64,000 nucleotides of DNA from Undibacterium sp. 5I1. GTDB lineage: Bacteria; Pseudomonadota; Gammaproteobacteria; Burkholderiales; Burkholderiaceae_D. The notes under the pieces were generated by a model, which saw nothing but the letters and a program-made list of their open reading frames with translations, was not told the origin of the DNA and did not search any database. The position numbers were made by a program, and so were the translations under genes. The stretch is taken from positions 4,645,038-4,709,037 of the forward strand of contig NZ_JAVIWI010000001.1 in NCBI RefSeq assembly GCF_034314085.1, written 5' to 3'. This document shows positions 38,661 to 48,357 of this stretch, piece after piece; position 1 is the stretch's first letter, and each line of letters starts with the position of its first letter.

Positions 38661-39785
38661 CTAGTCTCTCGTCAGAAATTGCCCCAGCCATCGCCGCATC
38701 GCCTGGTCATACACTCGATCCGCGATCCGGGCAAAACAGACCAACACCAGTAACAACAGCACACCAGAGAATGGCGCAAAGTCGGCAAGATCATGTAGCC
38801 CCATTTTTTTACTAGCGATGGTGACTAAAATAAATATCGGCACATGCAAAACATATATCGCGTAACTGATTGCCCCGAGAAAAACGCAGATTTTTTTCAG
38901 ACCAAGAGAGCGAGGTTCGGATCTGGCGGCGAGCACAACAATCAAGGGAAATAAAATGAGCACCGCACCCAAGTCATACCAGGGACGGATGGCGTCAGTC
39001 GGTGTCACGGACAGAGTCAGCAGCGTCAATAAAAGTAGTATGGATGATGGAAGTTTAAAGTCCGCCAATACACGCCTTGATGCATCGCGCAAAGGAGCAT
39101 CGTTACCCTGCGCACCACCTTGCACACCGCCTTGTACACCACTCAGCCGCGCAATCAATAGACCCATACAAAATGAATACAGTACTCGGGGTATTCCGCC
39201 CACCGCATGGGTCCACTTGTAACCTACATCGAGGCTGCCAAAATGTACCGTGCAAGCTAGCAAAGCGATGGCAGAAATGGCGATCGTTAATAGCAAGATG
39301 CTCGTGTTCAAAAAACGGTGCAAGACCGCATACAAAGCATTGGCGATAAGTTCAAAAAATAGCGACCAGGATGGCGCATTGATCGCATATAACTGGGGTG
39401 TAAAAGGTGAGGGCAGCAGCAATATCGCCAACCCCGAGTTAATCACTAAATCGCTGGTACTCCACTGTGCGGCATTCTTCCCTGCCAACACACTAGCCGC
39501 GAACGACACAATTCCCAGCACAGTGGCTAACGCGTACAAAGGGTAAAGCCGGATCAGTCGCAATCGCATAAACCCGCCGGCGGATAAACCATCGGCCAGC
39601 CGTTGCGAATAGGCTTTAGCGATGACAAAACCGCTTAAGACAAAAAATAAATCTACCGCCAGATAGCTCTCAGGGAAGTACACCTGACCAAAATAATCCG
39701 CAGTATGAAATAACACAATCAGCAAGGCGGCAACACCGCGTATGCCATCAAGCGTCTGGTATTTGTGGAGAGAAAAATCAGTCAC
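38661..39785 (-). CDS. Acyltransferase family 3 membrane protein
   Basis: 374 residues from GTG 39785 (the longer frame begins at TTG 39797). About ten membrane helices. The N-terminal YQTLDGIRGVAALLIVLFH carries the Arg and His typical of acyltransferase-3 proteins, followed by DLFFVLSGFVIAKAY. Such enzymes O-acetylate or O-acylate surface glycans or antibiotics. A loop holds the tandem GVQGGVQGGAQG. The GTG overlaps the rlmF stop (GTGA), so it is translated from the rlmF message. Substrate unknown. Confidence 0.87.
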   Translation of the reverse strand: MTDFSLHKYQTLDGIRGVAALLIVLFHTADYFGQVYFPESYLAVDLFFVLSGFVIAKAYSQRLADGLSAGGFMRLRLIRLYPLYALATVLGIVSFAASVLAGKNAAQWSTSDLVINSGLAILLLPSPFTPQLYAINAPSWSLFFELIANALYAVLHRFLNTSILLLTIAISAIALLACTVHFGSLDVGYKWTHAVGGIPRVLYSFCMGLLIARLSGVQGGVQGGAQGNDAPLRDASRRVLADFKLPSSILLLLTLLTLSVTPTDAIRPWYDLGAVLILFPLIVVLAARSEPRSLGLKKICVFLGAISYAIYVLHVPIFILVTIASKKMGLHDLADFAPFSGVLLLLVLVCFARIADRVYDQAMRRWLGQFLTRD

Positions 39786-40846
39786 GCTTTTGACCAACGT
39801 AATTTGCGCCAGGCCGTCTGTTGGCTAGTGTTAAGAAAAGTCCATGCAACAAAGCGACTTTGTTTTTGCCCCTGAACCATCGCGATGGTTTTACTGTCAT
39901 GTACGCCAGCTTGTTTTAGTGCTGCATAAATACCCGGCAGGTTGGCTGATTTGGACACCAAACTACTAAACCAAAAGCAGCGCGTTGGTATCTGAGCGCT
40001 TTCTTTAATCATACGCTGTATGAATACCAGTTCTCCACCTGGGCACCAGAGCTCGGCATCGTGCCCACCAAAATTGAGTAATGGCGATGTTGTAGATGCT
40101 AGCGAGTTTGCTATGTTTACTGAGGTTATAGTGGGCGTACTTGCAGCTTCTTTACCAAGATTTTCCCATTTACGTTGCGTCCCGGCGCTAGCTTCTTTGA
40201 CGGAGCTATGAAAAGGTGGGTTACATAAGCTCAGATCAAACCAATCATCATTGCTAACGACGCCTTTAAAAATCGTATTGGCCGAGGTTTGCAAGCGCAA
40301 TTGTATTGTTGATTTCATCGCAGGATTTGCCTCTAAAATCGTCTGCGCATTGGTGATTGATTCCGAGTTGATATCAGTACCGACAAAATGCCAGCCATAT
40401 TCCTTATTGCCGATCAGCGGATAAATACAGCTAGCGCCCACACCAATATCTAACACTTGTACCGCTGACCCTTTTGGTATTTTTCCAGCGTTGCCAGATG
40501 CCAGCAGATCGGCAAGATAATGCAGATAATCCGCGCGCCCTGGTATAGGTGGACATAAATTATGTGCCGGAATATCCCAGCCCTGAATACCGTAATAATC
40601 CTTAAGCAACGCTCGGTTGAGGGCTTTTACTGCGACAGGATTAGTAAAGTCTATGGTGGTTTGTTGATGTGTTTGCTGTTGCGGTTGTTGCGGTGTTTTT
40701 TGATGCGCGTTGGTGCTCACCAGCATTGCCAGCTCAGCATCCAATGGCGTCAATCTGGCAAAGTCATAGTGACCTTGATGTCGATTCCGTGGGTGCAAGT
40801 GATGGCTGCTATTGGCCGTGCCTGATGGTGGCGTAATTTTTATCAT
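39782..40846 (-). CDS. rlmF: 23S rRNA (adenine(1618)-N(6))-methyltransferase
   Basis: 354 residues. LHPRNRHQGHYDFARL near the N-terminus is the RlmF opening; DIGVGASCIYPLIG is the SAM-binding loop, and LSLCNPPFHSS is the N6-adenine methylase NPPF motif. The C-terminal half has VFIQRMIKES and FWFSSLVSKSANL, also family-typical. Methylates A1618 in 23S rRNA. The first ~17 residues and a Q/P-rich insert (HQKTPQQPQQQTHQQTT, residues 48-64) are longer than usual. No clear ribosome site before the ATG. Confidence 0.92.
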   Translation of the reverse strand: MIKITPPSGTANSSHHLHPRNRHQGHYDFARLTPLDAELAMLVSTNAHQKTPQQPQQQTHQQTTIDFTNPVAVKALNRALLKDYYGIQGWDIPAHNLCPPIPGRADYLHYLADLLASGNAGKIPKGSAVQVLDIGVGASCIYPLIGNKEYGWHFVGTDINSESITNAQTILEANPAMKSTIQLRLQTSANTIFKGVVSNDDWFDLSLCNPPFHSSVKEASAGTQRKWENLGKEAASTPTITSVNIANSLASTTSPLLNFGGHDAELWCPGGELVFIQRMIKESAQIPTRCFWFSSLVSKSANLPGIYAALKQAGVHDSKTIAMVQGQKQSRFVAWTFLNTSQQTAWRKLRWSKA

Positions 40847-40897
40847 TGTAGGAGGAGTTTTTTAACCGGAATTTAATCCCAGTTAAGATTTTTCTTA

Positions 40898-41629
40898 TTA
40901 ATGTTCTGGTCGGTAGCGTGCTAACAGCTTAGCAAATTCCCCGTTCTTCACAATCGCATCAATCGCTTTATTAAGCTCACTCAGTTTGACCCGACCGTTT
41001 TTAGAGACAGCACATTTTGTGTTGAACTGCTTAATGATTAAAGGGGGATTGAGCGTAACAGAAAGATCGCCCAGCCTGAGATGTTCATTTAAATTTGACA
41101 TGGTCGTCGTCATATAATCAAAGCGACCAGCCATTAACTTGCGCAAAGATGAGTCAATCGACGGGGCATCATCACGTAAAAAATTTTTACCTAATTCATT
41201 TTCTAGTTCGGGGTAAGTAAAGCCTAATACCGTACCTATACGCTTATTTTTTAAATCTTGGATAGAAGCAGGTTTAGGCACACTACTGACAGATATGACG
41301 ATGTCCGCCACGGGAATAAATGACTGACTCCAATCAAAATCACCCGGCATCCAAGGCGGAATAAAGCCGCAAAGAATATCACCACTACCTGATTTTAACG
41401 CAGGAGAAAATCGCTTACGAGGCAGATCAAGAACTATGAGAGTACGCCCCATTTGCTCTGCCAATAGCTTCCCAAGATCGGTCTGAAAGCGTCCGACAAA
41501 TGCACCATCGGCTGTTTTTTTGGTGATCTCTTCTTTTTCAATGACCACCAACTCGCCACCAAAGGCAGGCGCGGCAAATTTAGCAAAGAGAAGGAACAGG
41601 GTGAGCAGTGATATTCGGGAAAGAGCCAT
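40898..41629 (-). CDS. Periplasmic solute-binding protein (SBP family 3-like)
   Basis: 243 residues from ATG 41629 with a Sec signal (ISLLTLFLLFAKFAAPAFG). The mature part has QTDLGKLLAEQMGRTLIVLDLPRKR, SGSGDILCGFIPPWMPGDFDWSQ, LKNKRIGTVLGFTYPELEN and LNKAIDAIVKNGEFAKLLARY, as in amino-acid-type ABC binding proteins. No transporter genes are adjacent, so it may be an orphan receptor. An upstream in-frame ATG at 41665 would put 12 polar residues before the signal and is less likely. Confidence 0.8.
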   Translation of the reverse strand: MALSRISLLTLFLLFAKFAAPAFGGELVVIEKEEITKKTADGAFVGRFQTDLGKLLAEQMGRTLIVLDLPRKRFSPALKSGSGDILCGFIPPWMPGDFDWSQSFIPVADIVISVSSVPKPASIQDLKNKRIGTVLGFTYPELENELGKNFLRDDAPSIDSSLRKLMAGRFDYMTTTMSNLNEHLRLGDLSVTLNPPLIIKQFNTKCAVSKNGRVKLSELNKAIDAIVKNGEFAKLLARYRPEH

Positions 41630-42150
41630 TTGATATCCGGAGTGACAATTGATCGTCTTACTCAAAATAGTTTAACTATGTCCCGATTACTATGTCACAT
41701 CGCAATGCGCGACGCAACTTTGGATTTGCGTTGGAAGACCGACTTTTACCCGGGTGCTGGGCTTAATCAAAGTAATCGAACTATTTACGGAACATGATTT
41801 ATGCTCCTAAATGTGCCAATGACGCAAAAACTTTGGAGCATACTGCAACTCTTTTATTTCATATTGACAGCAAAATTACTGGGAGTGTCTGTAGGCAAAA
41901 ATCAGAATTTGTTGAACCACTGGAATAAAAATATGATTGTTGAGATTTTTATTGCGGTTTAAGAAATATGTATTGGTAAGCTCATAGCTGAGATTTGCCA
42001 AAAAGGATCTACTGGCGAAATCAAAATCATTGCTATAATTTCATGAAATATATTTATCTCAATTCTTTTTTTCGCGATTTCTACTGAGTTTTTCGTAGGT
42101 GATTCTGAAAATAGAAACCAAATCAATCAGAACGTTTTTGAAGGATCGTC
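41630..42150. other. AT-rich region upstream of ParA-SIR2 cassette
   Basis: About 520 bp that become strikingly AT-rich after 41780, the left part of the same compositional block as the cassette. TATAAT at 42034-42039 is a -10 candidate with no convincing -35. No gene, integrase remnant or tRNA-end duplication seen. Confidence 0.4.
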
Positions 42151-43143
42151 ATGAAAAGTATTGGATTTTTTAATAACAAAGGTGGAGTTGGTAAAACTAC
42201 TTTGATATGTAATTTGGCGGCATCATTGTCAAAGGTAAAAAATCAGAAGGTATTAATTATTGATGCAGATCCACAATGTAATGCTTCGGCGTATTTGCTT
42301 AATGATGATGAATTGGAGGGGATTTTATTAGACGATACCCACTATAGTTTAGATTCGTTTTATGAACCCGTCCGTCGTGGGCAAGGATATCCAACAGAAC
42401 TGCCTACAATTGTTAGAAGTACTAGATTCTGCGTTGATTTAATCGTTGGCGATCCTAAGTTGTCAATTCGTGAGGATTTATTAGCTACCGATTGGGCGTC
42501 AACAAAAAATGGAGATCCTAGAGGATTTCAAACTACATACGCGATCAAAGAATTAATTAGTCGCTTGGGAAACTATGATCTCGTGCTTGTTGATATGGGA
42601 CCATCTTTAGGTGCATTGAACAGGTCAGTATTGTTAGCCGTAGACTATTTCGTCATGCCGCTTTCAGTTGATATTTTTAGTCTGATGGCAGTAGAAAATA
42701 TAATTAAATCATTTCAAAATTGGATGACTGGTTTAAACGATGCAATTGAACGGCATCAAAAGCAAGAAGGTTGTGCATTTCAAATTCAAAATCATGATGT
42801 CAGTTGGAGTTTAAAATTTTTAGGATTTGTAATGCAGCAATATCAGGCGAAAAGCAAAGGTGGAACTCGCCAACCCGTCATGGCATTCGAGCGAATAATC
42901 GAAAAGCAGACAAAAGAAATTAATAATCTTTGCTTATTTTTCAATGTGAATCCAGAAATGGTTGATTTAGGTGTGATACCAACATTAAGTAGTGTAGTCC
43001 CGTTATCGCAACAAGCGCATGCACCGATTTTTGATCTTGGATCTAAAGACGGAATTGTTGGTTCTCAATATTCACGGGTTACAGAGGCAGGTGAATTTTT
43101 TCATAGTATTTCCCAAAAATTCTATGAAAGAATTTCTCAATGA
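42151..43143 (+). CDS. ParA/MinD-like P-loop ATPase in a putative defence cassette
   Basis: 330 residues. Deviant Walker A NNKGGVGKTT with signature Lys10 and Lys15, LIIDADPQCNAS (switch I/Walker A' area) and LVLVDMGPSLGALNRSVL (Walker B). There is no HTH, and no parB, rep or parS-like gene nearby, so plasmid partition is unlikely. It overlaps the SIR2 gene by 4 bp (ATGA). AT-rich base use differs from the neighbours (rlmF, murJ), suggesting transfer. In relatives such ATPases linked to effector genes are thought to act as sensors or switches; that role is inference here. Confidence 0.8.
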   Translation: MKSIGFFNNKGGVGKTTLICNLAASLSKVKNQKVLIIDADPQCNASAYLLNDDELEGILLDDTHYSLDSFYEPVRRGQGYPTELPTIVRSTRFCVDLIVGDPKLSIREDLLATDWASTKNGDPRGFQTTYAIKELISRLGNYDLVLVDMGPSLGALNRSVLLAVDYFVMPLSVDIFSLMAVENIIKSFQNWMTGLNDAIERHQKQEGCAFQIQNHDVSWSLKFLGFVMQQYQAKSKGGTRQPVMAFERIIEKQTKEINNLCLFFNVNPEMVDLGVIPTLSSVVPLSQQAHAPIFDLGSKDGIVGSQYSRVTEAGEFFHSISQKFYERISQ

Positions 43144-44006
43144 TTCATTGGCCAATTGAATTAGTGCAAGCAATAGGTAGAAGACGTTGCGTAATAGTCA
43201 TTGGTGCAGGTGTTTCGAGAAATTCACAAAACATAGCTGGAAAAAGACCCGCAACGTGGGAGCAATTTTTAAAAGGATGCTCTCAAACTCTTGACAATAC
43301 AGAGCATATCGATGAATTAATCAATAGGAAAGACTTCCTAACGGCTTGTGAACTAATCAAAAAAAGGCTTAAGCCAGACCAATTTATTGACCTAGTGCAA
43401 AAAGAATATCAAGGTTAAGGATACGGCCACGCAGCTATCCATGAACATATATTCAATTTAGACGCGTCAATAGTGGCGAGTCCAAATTTTGACAATATTT
43501 ATGATACTTATGCCTCAAACACATCCAAGAGCACAATCATAATAAAAGATCACACTAGTCAGGACATTGCGAATTATTTGTTGGGGGGCGACGTACGATT
43601 GCTTCTTAAAACCCATGGATCTGCGAACACTCCCCAGGAGATAATTTTTACAAGAAATGATTATGCGAAAGCTCGTACAAAATACGTACTTTTTTATGAA
43701 ATTCTTAAATCATTAGTGTTAACACATACTTTTTTGTTTGTTGGCTGTGGTACTGACGATCCAGATATACGTCTTTTGTTTGAAGATGTTCAGTTTGCTC
43801 ATGGGCGCATGCCATTCCATTACATGACTTTACCGAGAGACGAAGTTCATCCCGCCGTGCTAGAAGTTGCGTCGGAATCTATGCGGTTAAAATTTATGGA
43901 ATACTCCTCAGATAATGGTCATGAGGAATTAACAAATTCTCTCAAGGATTTAGTCAAATTGGTTGAAGACTTCAGAGGTCAAAAGGCAACTGACCTAAGG
44001 TGGTAG
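43140..44006 (+). pseudogene. SIR2-like NAD-binding effector, frame interrupted by one in-frame TAA
   Basis: ATG 43140 overlaps the ParA stop. The frame holds GAGVS (residues 22-26), then TAA at codon 93 (43416-43418), then continues in the same frame to 44006. After the stop come SPNFDNIYD (N116/D118, the NAD/TTNYD-like site), LLLKTHGS with catalytic-type His159, and LFVGCGTDDPDIRLLFED. The joined product of ~287 codons is a full SIR2_2-like domain. Without read-through the first piece is inert and the second would need GTG 43473 as a start. Defence sirtuins of this class deplete NAD+ after phage sensing. Damaged gene, read-through or sequence error cannot be told apart. Confidence 0.75.
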
Positions 44007-44100
44007 GTAAGCTGTTGATCACTCAATTTACTCTAAAAGTAAAATTTAGTGCGGACTGTGGAAATTGAATTGAATAGCACATTCAGTTTGAACGGCAAAA

Positions 44101-44130
44101 AATAAGGCTCTCACGAGGAGAGCCTTATTT
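44101..44130. terminator. Bidirectional terminator between SIR2 gene and tRNA-Ser
   Basis: AATAAGGCTCTC (44101-44112), loop ACGAG, GAGAGCCTTATT (44118-44129), with T run on the plus side and AAAA before it serving the minus-strand tRNA. Confidence 0.93.
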
Positions 44131-44139
44131 TATCTATGC

Positions 44140-44230
44140 TGGCGGAGAAACGGGGATTCGAACCCCGGGTAGGCTATGAACCTACGCACGCTTTCCAGGC
44201 GTGTGACTTAAACCACTCATCCATCTCTCC
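44140..44230 (-). tRNA. tRNA-Ser (anticodon GGA)
   Basis: 91 nt on the minus strand including encoded CCA. Acceptor GGAGAGA pairs with TTTCTCC; anticodon arm ACGC-CTGGAAA-GCGT has GGA; a long variable arm (TAGGTTCATAGCCTA) marks class II; T arm GGGGTTCGAATCCCC. The 3' end points toward the ParA-SIR2 cassette. Confidence 0.96.
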
Positions 44231-44449
44231 GGATTTCGCATTGTTGCTCATTTGCGAAGCTCGCAATTATAGCAGATAAAGTTTTGGCAGCAAATGTTTT
44301 GTTCTGGCGCCCTCTGTCATAGGGAGGCAACTTTAGCTGGCGTGCTCCACGCTTGTTTTTTTATGATTATTGTCAGATTCCGATTGCTAAATTATTTCTA
44401 TGCCAAGTAGATGCGCCTCTTGCTGAGGCTACCGTTATAATGCCGCTCC

Positions 44450-46000
44450 ATGAACTTACTCAAAACGCTCGCCACTATTAGTGGCATAACCATGCTATCG
44501 CGGATCACTGGCTTGCTTCGTGAGGTACTGATTAATAGTGCTTTTGGTGCAGATGCTTTGACTGACGCTTACAACGCTGCGTTTCGTATTCCTAATTTTT
44601 TCAGGCGCTTATTTGCTGAGGGTGCGTTCTCGCAAGCCTTTGTGCCAATTCTGGCCGAATATAAGAATCAAAAAGGGGATGAGGCGACTAAAGAGTTGGT
44701 GGATGATGTCGCTACTGTCTTGACGTGGGCATTGCTTTTGACTTGCATCATTGGCGTGGTCGGAGCGCCAGTTTTAGTCTATTTGTTTGCCTCGGGATTT
44801 GCTGACAATCCTGTTAAATTTAATGTCACGGTGATGATGACGCGCATCATGTTCCCTTACATTGGGTTTATGTCCTTAGTGGCATTAGCGAGCGGGATTT
44901 TAAATACGTGGCGCGAATTTAAAATCCCAGCTTTTACTCCAGTGCTATTGAACGTCTCATCGATTCTAGGTTCATTGTATCTGGCACCTTTATTAGCGCA
45001 GCCGATTTATGCTTTAGCAATTGCGGTATTTGTCGGCGGTGTAATGCAACTGGCGATACAAGTACCGTCCCTGGTGCGGATCGGGATGTTGCCACGTTTT
45101 CATTTAAATCCTTTGTTTGGTTTGCGCGACCCTGGTGTGCGTCGTATCTTGCGGCAAATGGGACCGGCCGTATTGGCGGTTTCTGTCTCTCAGATCAGTG
45201 TATTGATTAATTCGACCTGGGCATCGCATTTGCGGGATGGCAGCATGTCTTGGTTGGCATCGGCGGATCGGTTGATGGAGTTTCCGACTGCTTTACTTGG
45301 CGTTGCACTAGGTACGGTTTTATTGCCTAGTTTGTCGAAGGCGAATTTTGATGCGGATACACATGAATATTCTTCTTTGCTAGATTGGGGTTTGCGCCTG
45401 ACCTGTTTGCTGGCGATGCCTGCCGCAGTTGCGTTGGCGACGTTACCGGTTCCCCTCACAGCGACTTTGTTTAACCATGGCAAATTTGGTGCCGAAGCCG
45501 TGCATATGACCGCGCAGGCGGTAGCGGCATATGGCATAGGATTGACGGGATTGATCGTGGTTAAAATTTTGGCGCCGGGATTTTATGCGAAACAAAATAT
45601 TCGCACGCCGATGAAAATTGCGGTGATCGTGATGATTTCTACCCAGCTGATGAACTTGCTATTTGTGCCCTACATACAGCACGCTGGCTTGGCGTTATCA
45701 ATAGGCTTGGGTGCCTGGATGAATGCGACCTTGTTGTATATGGGCTTGCGGCGTCGGGGTATTTATGTGCCAGAAAAAGGATGGCTACTTTTTTTGGTGA
45801 AATTACTCGTGGCACTGGTGTTAATGGGTATCGTTGCAGTTTTGTCCGCAAATCAGTTTGACTGGATTGCTTTGCGTAGCAACGGGTGGATCCGTTTTGC
45901 TATTTTGCTGGGTATTATTTTGACCTGCATGGTGACGTACTTTGCTTCTTTGTTTGTAATGGGATTTCGCCTGAAAGATTTTCGTAAAAGCGAGCGCTGA
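44450..46000 (+). CDS. murJ: Lipid II flippase MurJ
   Basis: 516 residues with about 14 membrane helices. Opening MNLLKTLATISGITMLSRITGL, then REVLINSAFGADALTDAYNAAFRIPNFFRRLFAEGAFSQAFVP (conserved Arg-rich lumen motif, given in pieces), typical of MurJ/MviN. Moves lipid II to the periplasmic side for peptidoglycan synthesis. Length is standard. It stands alone after tRNA-Ser; ribosome site weak. Confidence 0.96.
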   Translation: MNLLKTLATISGITMLSRITGLLREVLINSAFGADALTDAYNAAFRIPNFFRRLFAEGAFSQAFVPILAEYKNQKGDEATKELVDDVATVLTWALLLTCIIGVVGAPVLVYLFASGFADNPVKFNVTVMMTRIMFPYIGFMSLVALASGILNTWREFKIPAFTPVLLNVSSILGSLYLAPLLAQPIYALAIAVFVGGVMQLAIQVPSLVRIGMLPRFHLNPLFGLRDPGVRRILRQMGPAVLAVSVSQISVLINSTWASHLRDGSMSWLASADRLMEFPTALLGVALGTVLLPSLSKANFDADTHEYSSLLDWGLRLTCLLAMPAAVALATLPVPLTATLFNHGKFGAEAVHMTAQAVAAYGIGLTGLIVVKILAPGFYAKQNIRTPMKIAVIVMISTQLMNLLFVPYIQHAGLALSIGLGAWMNATLLYMGLRRRGIYVPEKGWLLFLVKLLVALVLMGIVAVLSANQFDWIALRSNGWIRFAILLGIILTCMVTYFASLFVMGFRLKDFRKSER

Positions 46001-46070
46001 AGCATAAACATGTGCATGTGTTAGCAGATGTATTGACGCATGTATTAGCGTATATCAAAGCGCATGTAAA

Positions 46071-46102
46071 AACGTCGCTCCAGTTTTTTCTGGAACGACG
46101 TT
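46071..46102 (-). terminator. Terminator of uup
   Basis: AACGTCG-C-TCCAG and CTGGA-A-CGACGTT (46071-46083, 46090-46102) pair with one mismatch around a T6 loop. On the minus strand the stem is followed by TTTTAC. Confidence 0.7.
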
Positions 46103-46128
46103 AGGTGAGACTGGTTAAGCGAGAATTG

Positions 46129-46198
46129 TTAAGTGACATTTACTAAGTGACCGCTAGTAAGTAATATCTACCAAGCGGTAGTCACTAATTGATCTGAT
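46129..46198. repeat. 14-bp degenerate tandem repeat (about 5 units)
   Basis: Period of 14: TTAAGTGACATTTA, CTAAGTGACCGCTA, GTAAGTAATATCTA, CCAAGCGGTAGTCA, CTAATTGATCTGAT (frames aligned approximately). It lies between the convergent ends of murJ and uup. Confidence 0.6.
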
Positions 46199-46221
46199 GT
46201 AATTCAGATCAATCCAGCGGA

Positions 46222-48114
46222 TTAGCTACCCAATCTATCCCACTTATCAATTGCGACTAGCAAGATTTCATCAATCTCGGCAAAACGATCGTTCAGCTTT
46301 TTGACTTCATCTGACGAATTATTTTTGTAGAAATCGCTATCAGCCAAAGTTTCAGTAATCGCTTCTTGTTCTGCTTCAAGCTTGGCGATGTAGGCTGGCA
46401 ATTCATCTAATTCTTTTTGCTCTTTGTAGCTGAGTTTCTTTTTGGCTGCCAGTGCTACTTTCGGTTCTACTTTAACTTCTGATGGCGATGCATTCTTCAC
46501 TTTTTTTGTGACGGGGACGCTATTGCGATAACGCTCCCAATCACTGTAACCACCAATAAATTCGCCCCATTGTCCATCGCCTTCTGCCACGATGACTTGT
46601 GTGACGACATTGTCCAAAAAGGTTCTATCATGGCTGACCAAGAAGACCGTACCATCGTAGTCTTCCAGCAGTTCTTCCAGTAATTCTAAGGTATCAATAT
46701 CCAGATCATTGGTTGGCTCATCCAACACCAAAACGTTGGCTGGTTTGGCAAACAAACGGGCTAGCAGCAGGCGATTACGTTCACCACCAGACAATGACTT
46801 CACCGGAGAACGAGCGCGTTCTGGGGCGAACAAAAAGTCGCCCAAGTAAGACATCACGTGTTTGCGCTGGCCATTGATTTCGACAAAATCACTACCCGGA
46901 GAAATAGTCTCTGCCAAGCTCATTTCATCATCTAACTGAGCACGCATTTGATCAAAATAGGCGATTTGTAATTTGCTACCTTGTTTGATGGTGCCGCTGT
47001 CCGGCTCATCTTGCCCGAGAATTAATTTCAGCAGGCTTGTTTTACCCGCACCATTTGGACCAATCAAACCAATCTTATCGCCGCGCATGATGATGCTGGA
47101 GAAATCGGTAACGATGACTTTTTCGCCAAATGATTTGCAGACGTTTTCCAGTTCCGCGACGATCTTGCCTGAACGTTCGCCAGTAGTGACATCCAGTTTG
47201 ACCTGACCTTGCTGATCCCGGCGCACGCTACGTTGCGCACGCAGATTTTCCAAACGTTTGACACGACCCTCGTCACGTACGCGGCGCGCTTTGACGCCTT
47301 TACGTATCCAGACTTCTTCTTGTGCTAAAAATTTGTCGAACTTGGCATTCTCAACTTCCTCATTTTCCAACTGTTCTTCTTTGCGCGTTTGATACGTCGT
47401 GAAGTTGCCGGGGTAAGAGGTAATTTTGCCGCGGTCTAACTCAATAATTCGTGTCGTGACATTATCCAGGAAGCTACGGTCATGGGTAATAAACAGCACG
47501 CTACCTTTGAAGTCGCGCAATAAAGCTTCTAACCATTGAATAGACGAGAAATCCAAATGGTTAGTCGGTTCATCCAGAAGCAACACATCGGGCGCACTGA
47601 CCAAGGCACATGCTAGCGCGACACGTTTTTTCATCCCGCCAGAGAGCGTACTCATGATCGCATCTGCGCTCAGATTTAGCTTGTCTAAGGTAGTCTCAAC
47701 CTTATTAGTCAGACTCCATGCATCTGCCGCATCCAGTTTGATCTGGATGTCATGCATACGCTCCATCAAAGCGTCATCATTGTCGCCACCAAACTGACCG
47801 GTCAGCTCTTCATATTCTTGCAAAAGCGCAGCCATCTCGCCCATACCGGATGCCACCGCATCAAAGACTCTGATGTCAGGCGAAAATTGTGGCTCTTGTT
47901 CGACATACGCGATCTTGATGCCTTGCTGCATGACGAGTAAGCCATCATCCAATTTGGACGTGCCCGCAATAATTTTGAGCAAAGAAGATTTGCCTGTACC
48001 GTTGCGACCGATCAGACCGACGCGTTCTGCGGTCTCAATAGAAAATTCTGCATGATCGAGCAGGGCGACGTGACCGAATGCCAATTGGGCATTGCTGAGA
48101 GAAATGACTGCCAT
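46222..48114 (-). CDS. uup: ABC-F ATPase Uup
   Basis: 630 residues with two ABC domains: Walker A GRNGTGKSSLLK and GPNGAGKTSLLK, signatures LSGGMKKRVALA and LSGGERNRLLLA, Walker B LLLDEPTNHLDF and LVLDEPTNDLDI. The linker between domains and a C-terminal coiled coil (LPAYIAKLEAEQEAI onward) place it in the Uup subgroup, which acts on ribosomes or branched DNA intermediates; no membrane part. The sequence CCAGGTAATT precedes the ATG. Confidence 0.93.
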   Translation of the reverse strand: MAVISLSNAQLAFGHVALLDHAEFSIETAERVGLIGRNGTGKSSLLKIIAGTSKLDDGLLVMQQGIKIAYVEQEPQFSPDIRVFDAVASGMGEMAALLQEYEELTGQFGGDNDDALMERMHDIQIKLDAADAWSLTNKVETTLDKLNLSADAIMSTLSGGMKKRVALACALVSAPDVLLLDEPTNHLDFSSIQWLEALLRDFKGSVLFITHDRSFLDNVTTRIIELDRGKITSYPGNFTTYQTRKEEQLENEEVENAKFDKFLAQEEVWIRKGVKARRVRDEGRVKRLENLRAQRSVRRDQQGQVKLDVTTGERSGKIVAELENVCKSFGEKVIVTDFSSIIMRGDKIGLIGPNGAGKTSLLKLILGQDEPDSGTIKQGSKLQIAYFDQMRAQLDDEMSLAETISPGSDFVEINGQRKHVMSYLGDFLFAPERARSPVKSLSGGERNRLLLARLFAKPANVLVLDEPTNDLDIDTLELLEELLEDYDGTVFLVSHDRTFLDNVVTQVIVAEGDGQWGEFIGGYSDWERYRNSVPVTKKVKNASPSEVKVEPKVALAAKKKLSYKEQKELDELPAYIAKLEAEQEAITETLADSDFYKNNSSDEVKKLNDRFAEIDEILLVAIDKWDRLGS

Positions 48115-48357
48115 AATTACCTGGTGAACAAAAAGATGAACTGATTAGAGCGTTTGCAGATGAGACAATTTTCTTAAATACGACCGAAATTGACGGTAAT
48201 CTGCTGCAATTGGATGAATAAAGGCAGTATTGTACTTGAGTGCGTGACCTCATAGAGAAAGCGCACCTCTAAAAACAGCCGAATTGATTGTTCAGCCCCG
48301 CTCAGGTAAGATGCGGCTTCTTCCAAAGAGCAAGTAATACTCCAGCTCGATTAGCGT

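Noticed and set aside
42151..43143. Plasmid partition gene parA
   Set aside because: No parB, parS array or replication gene; partner is a SIR2 gene and flanks are ordinary chromosome.
44140..44230. tRNA-Ser as attachment site of an integrative element
   Set aside because: No duplicated tRNA 3' end or integrase found between 41.6 and 44.1 kb; kept only as a suggestive position.
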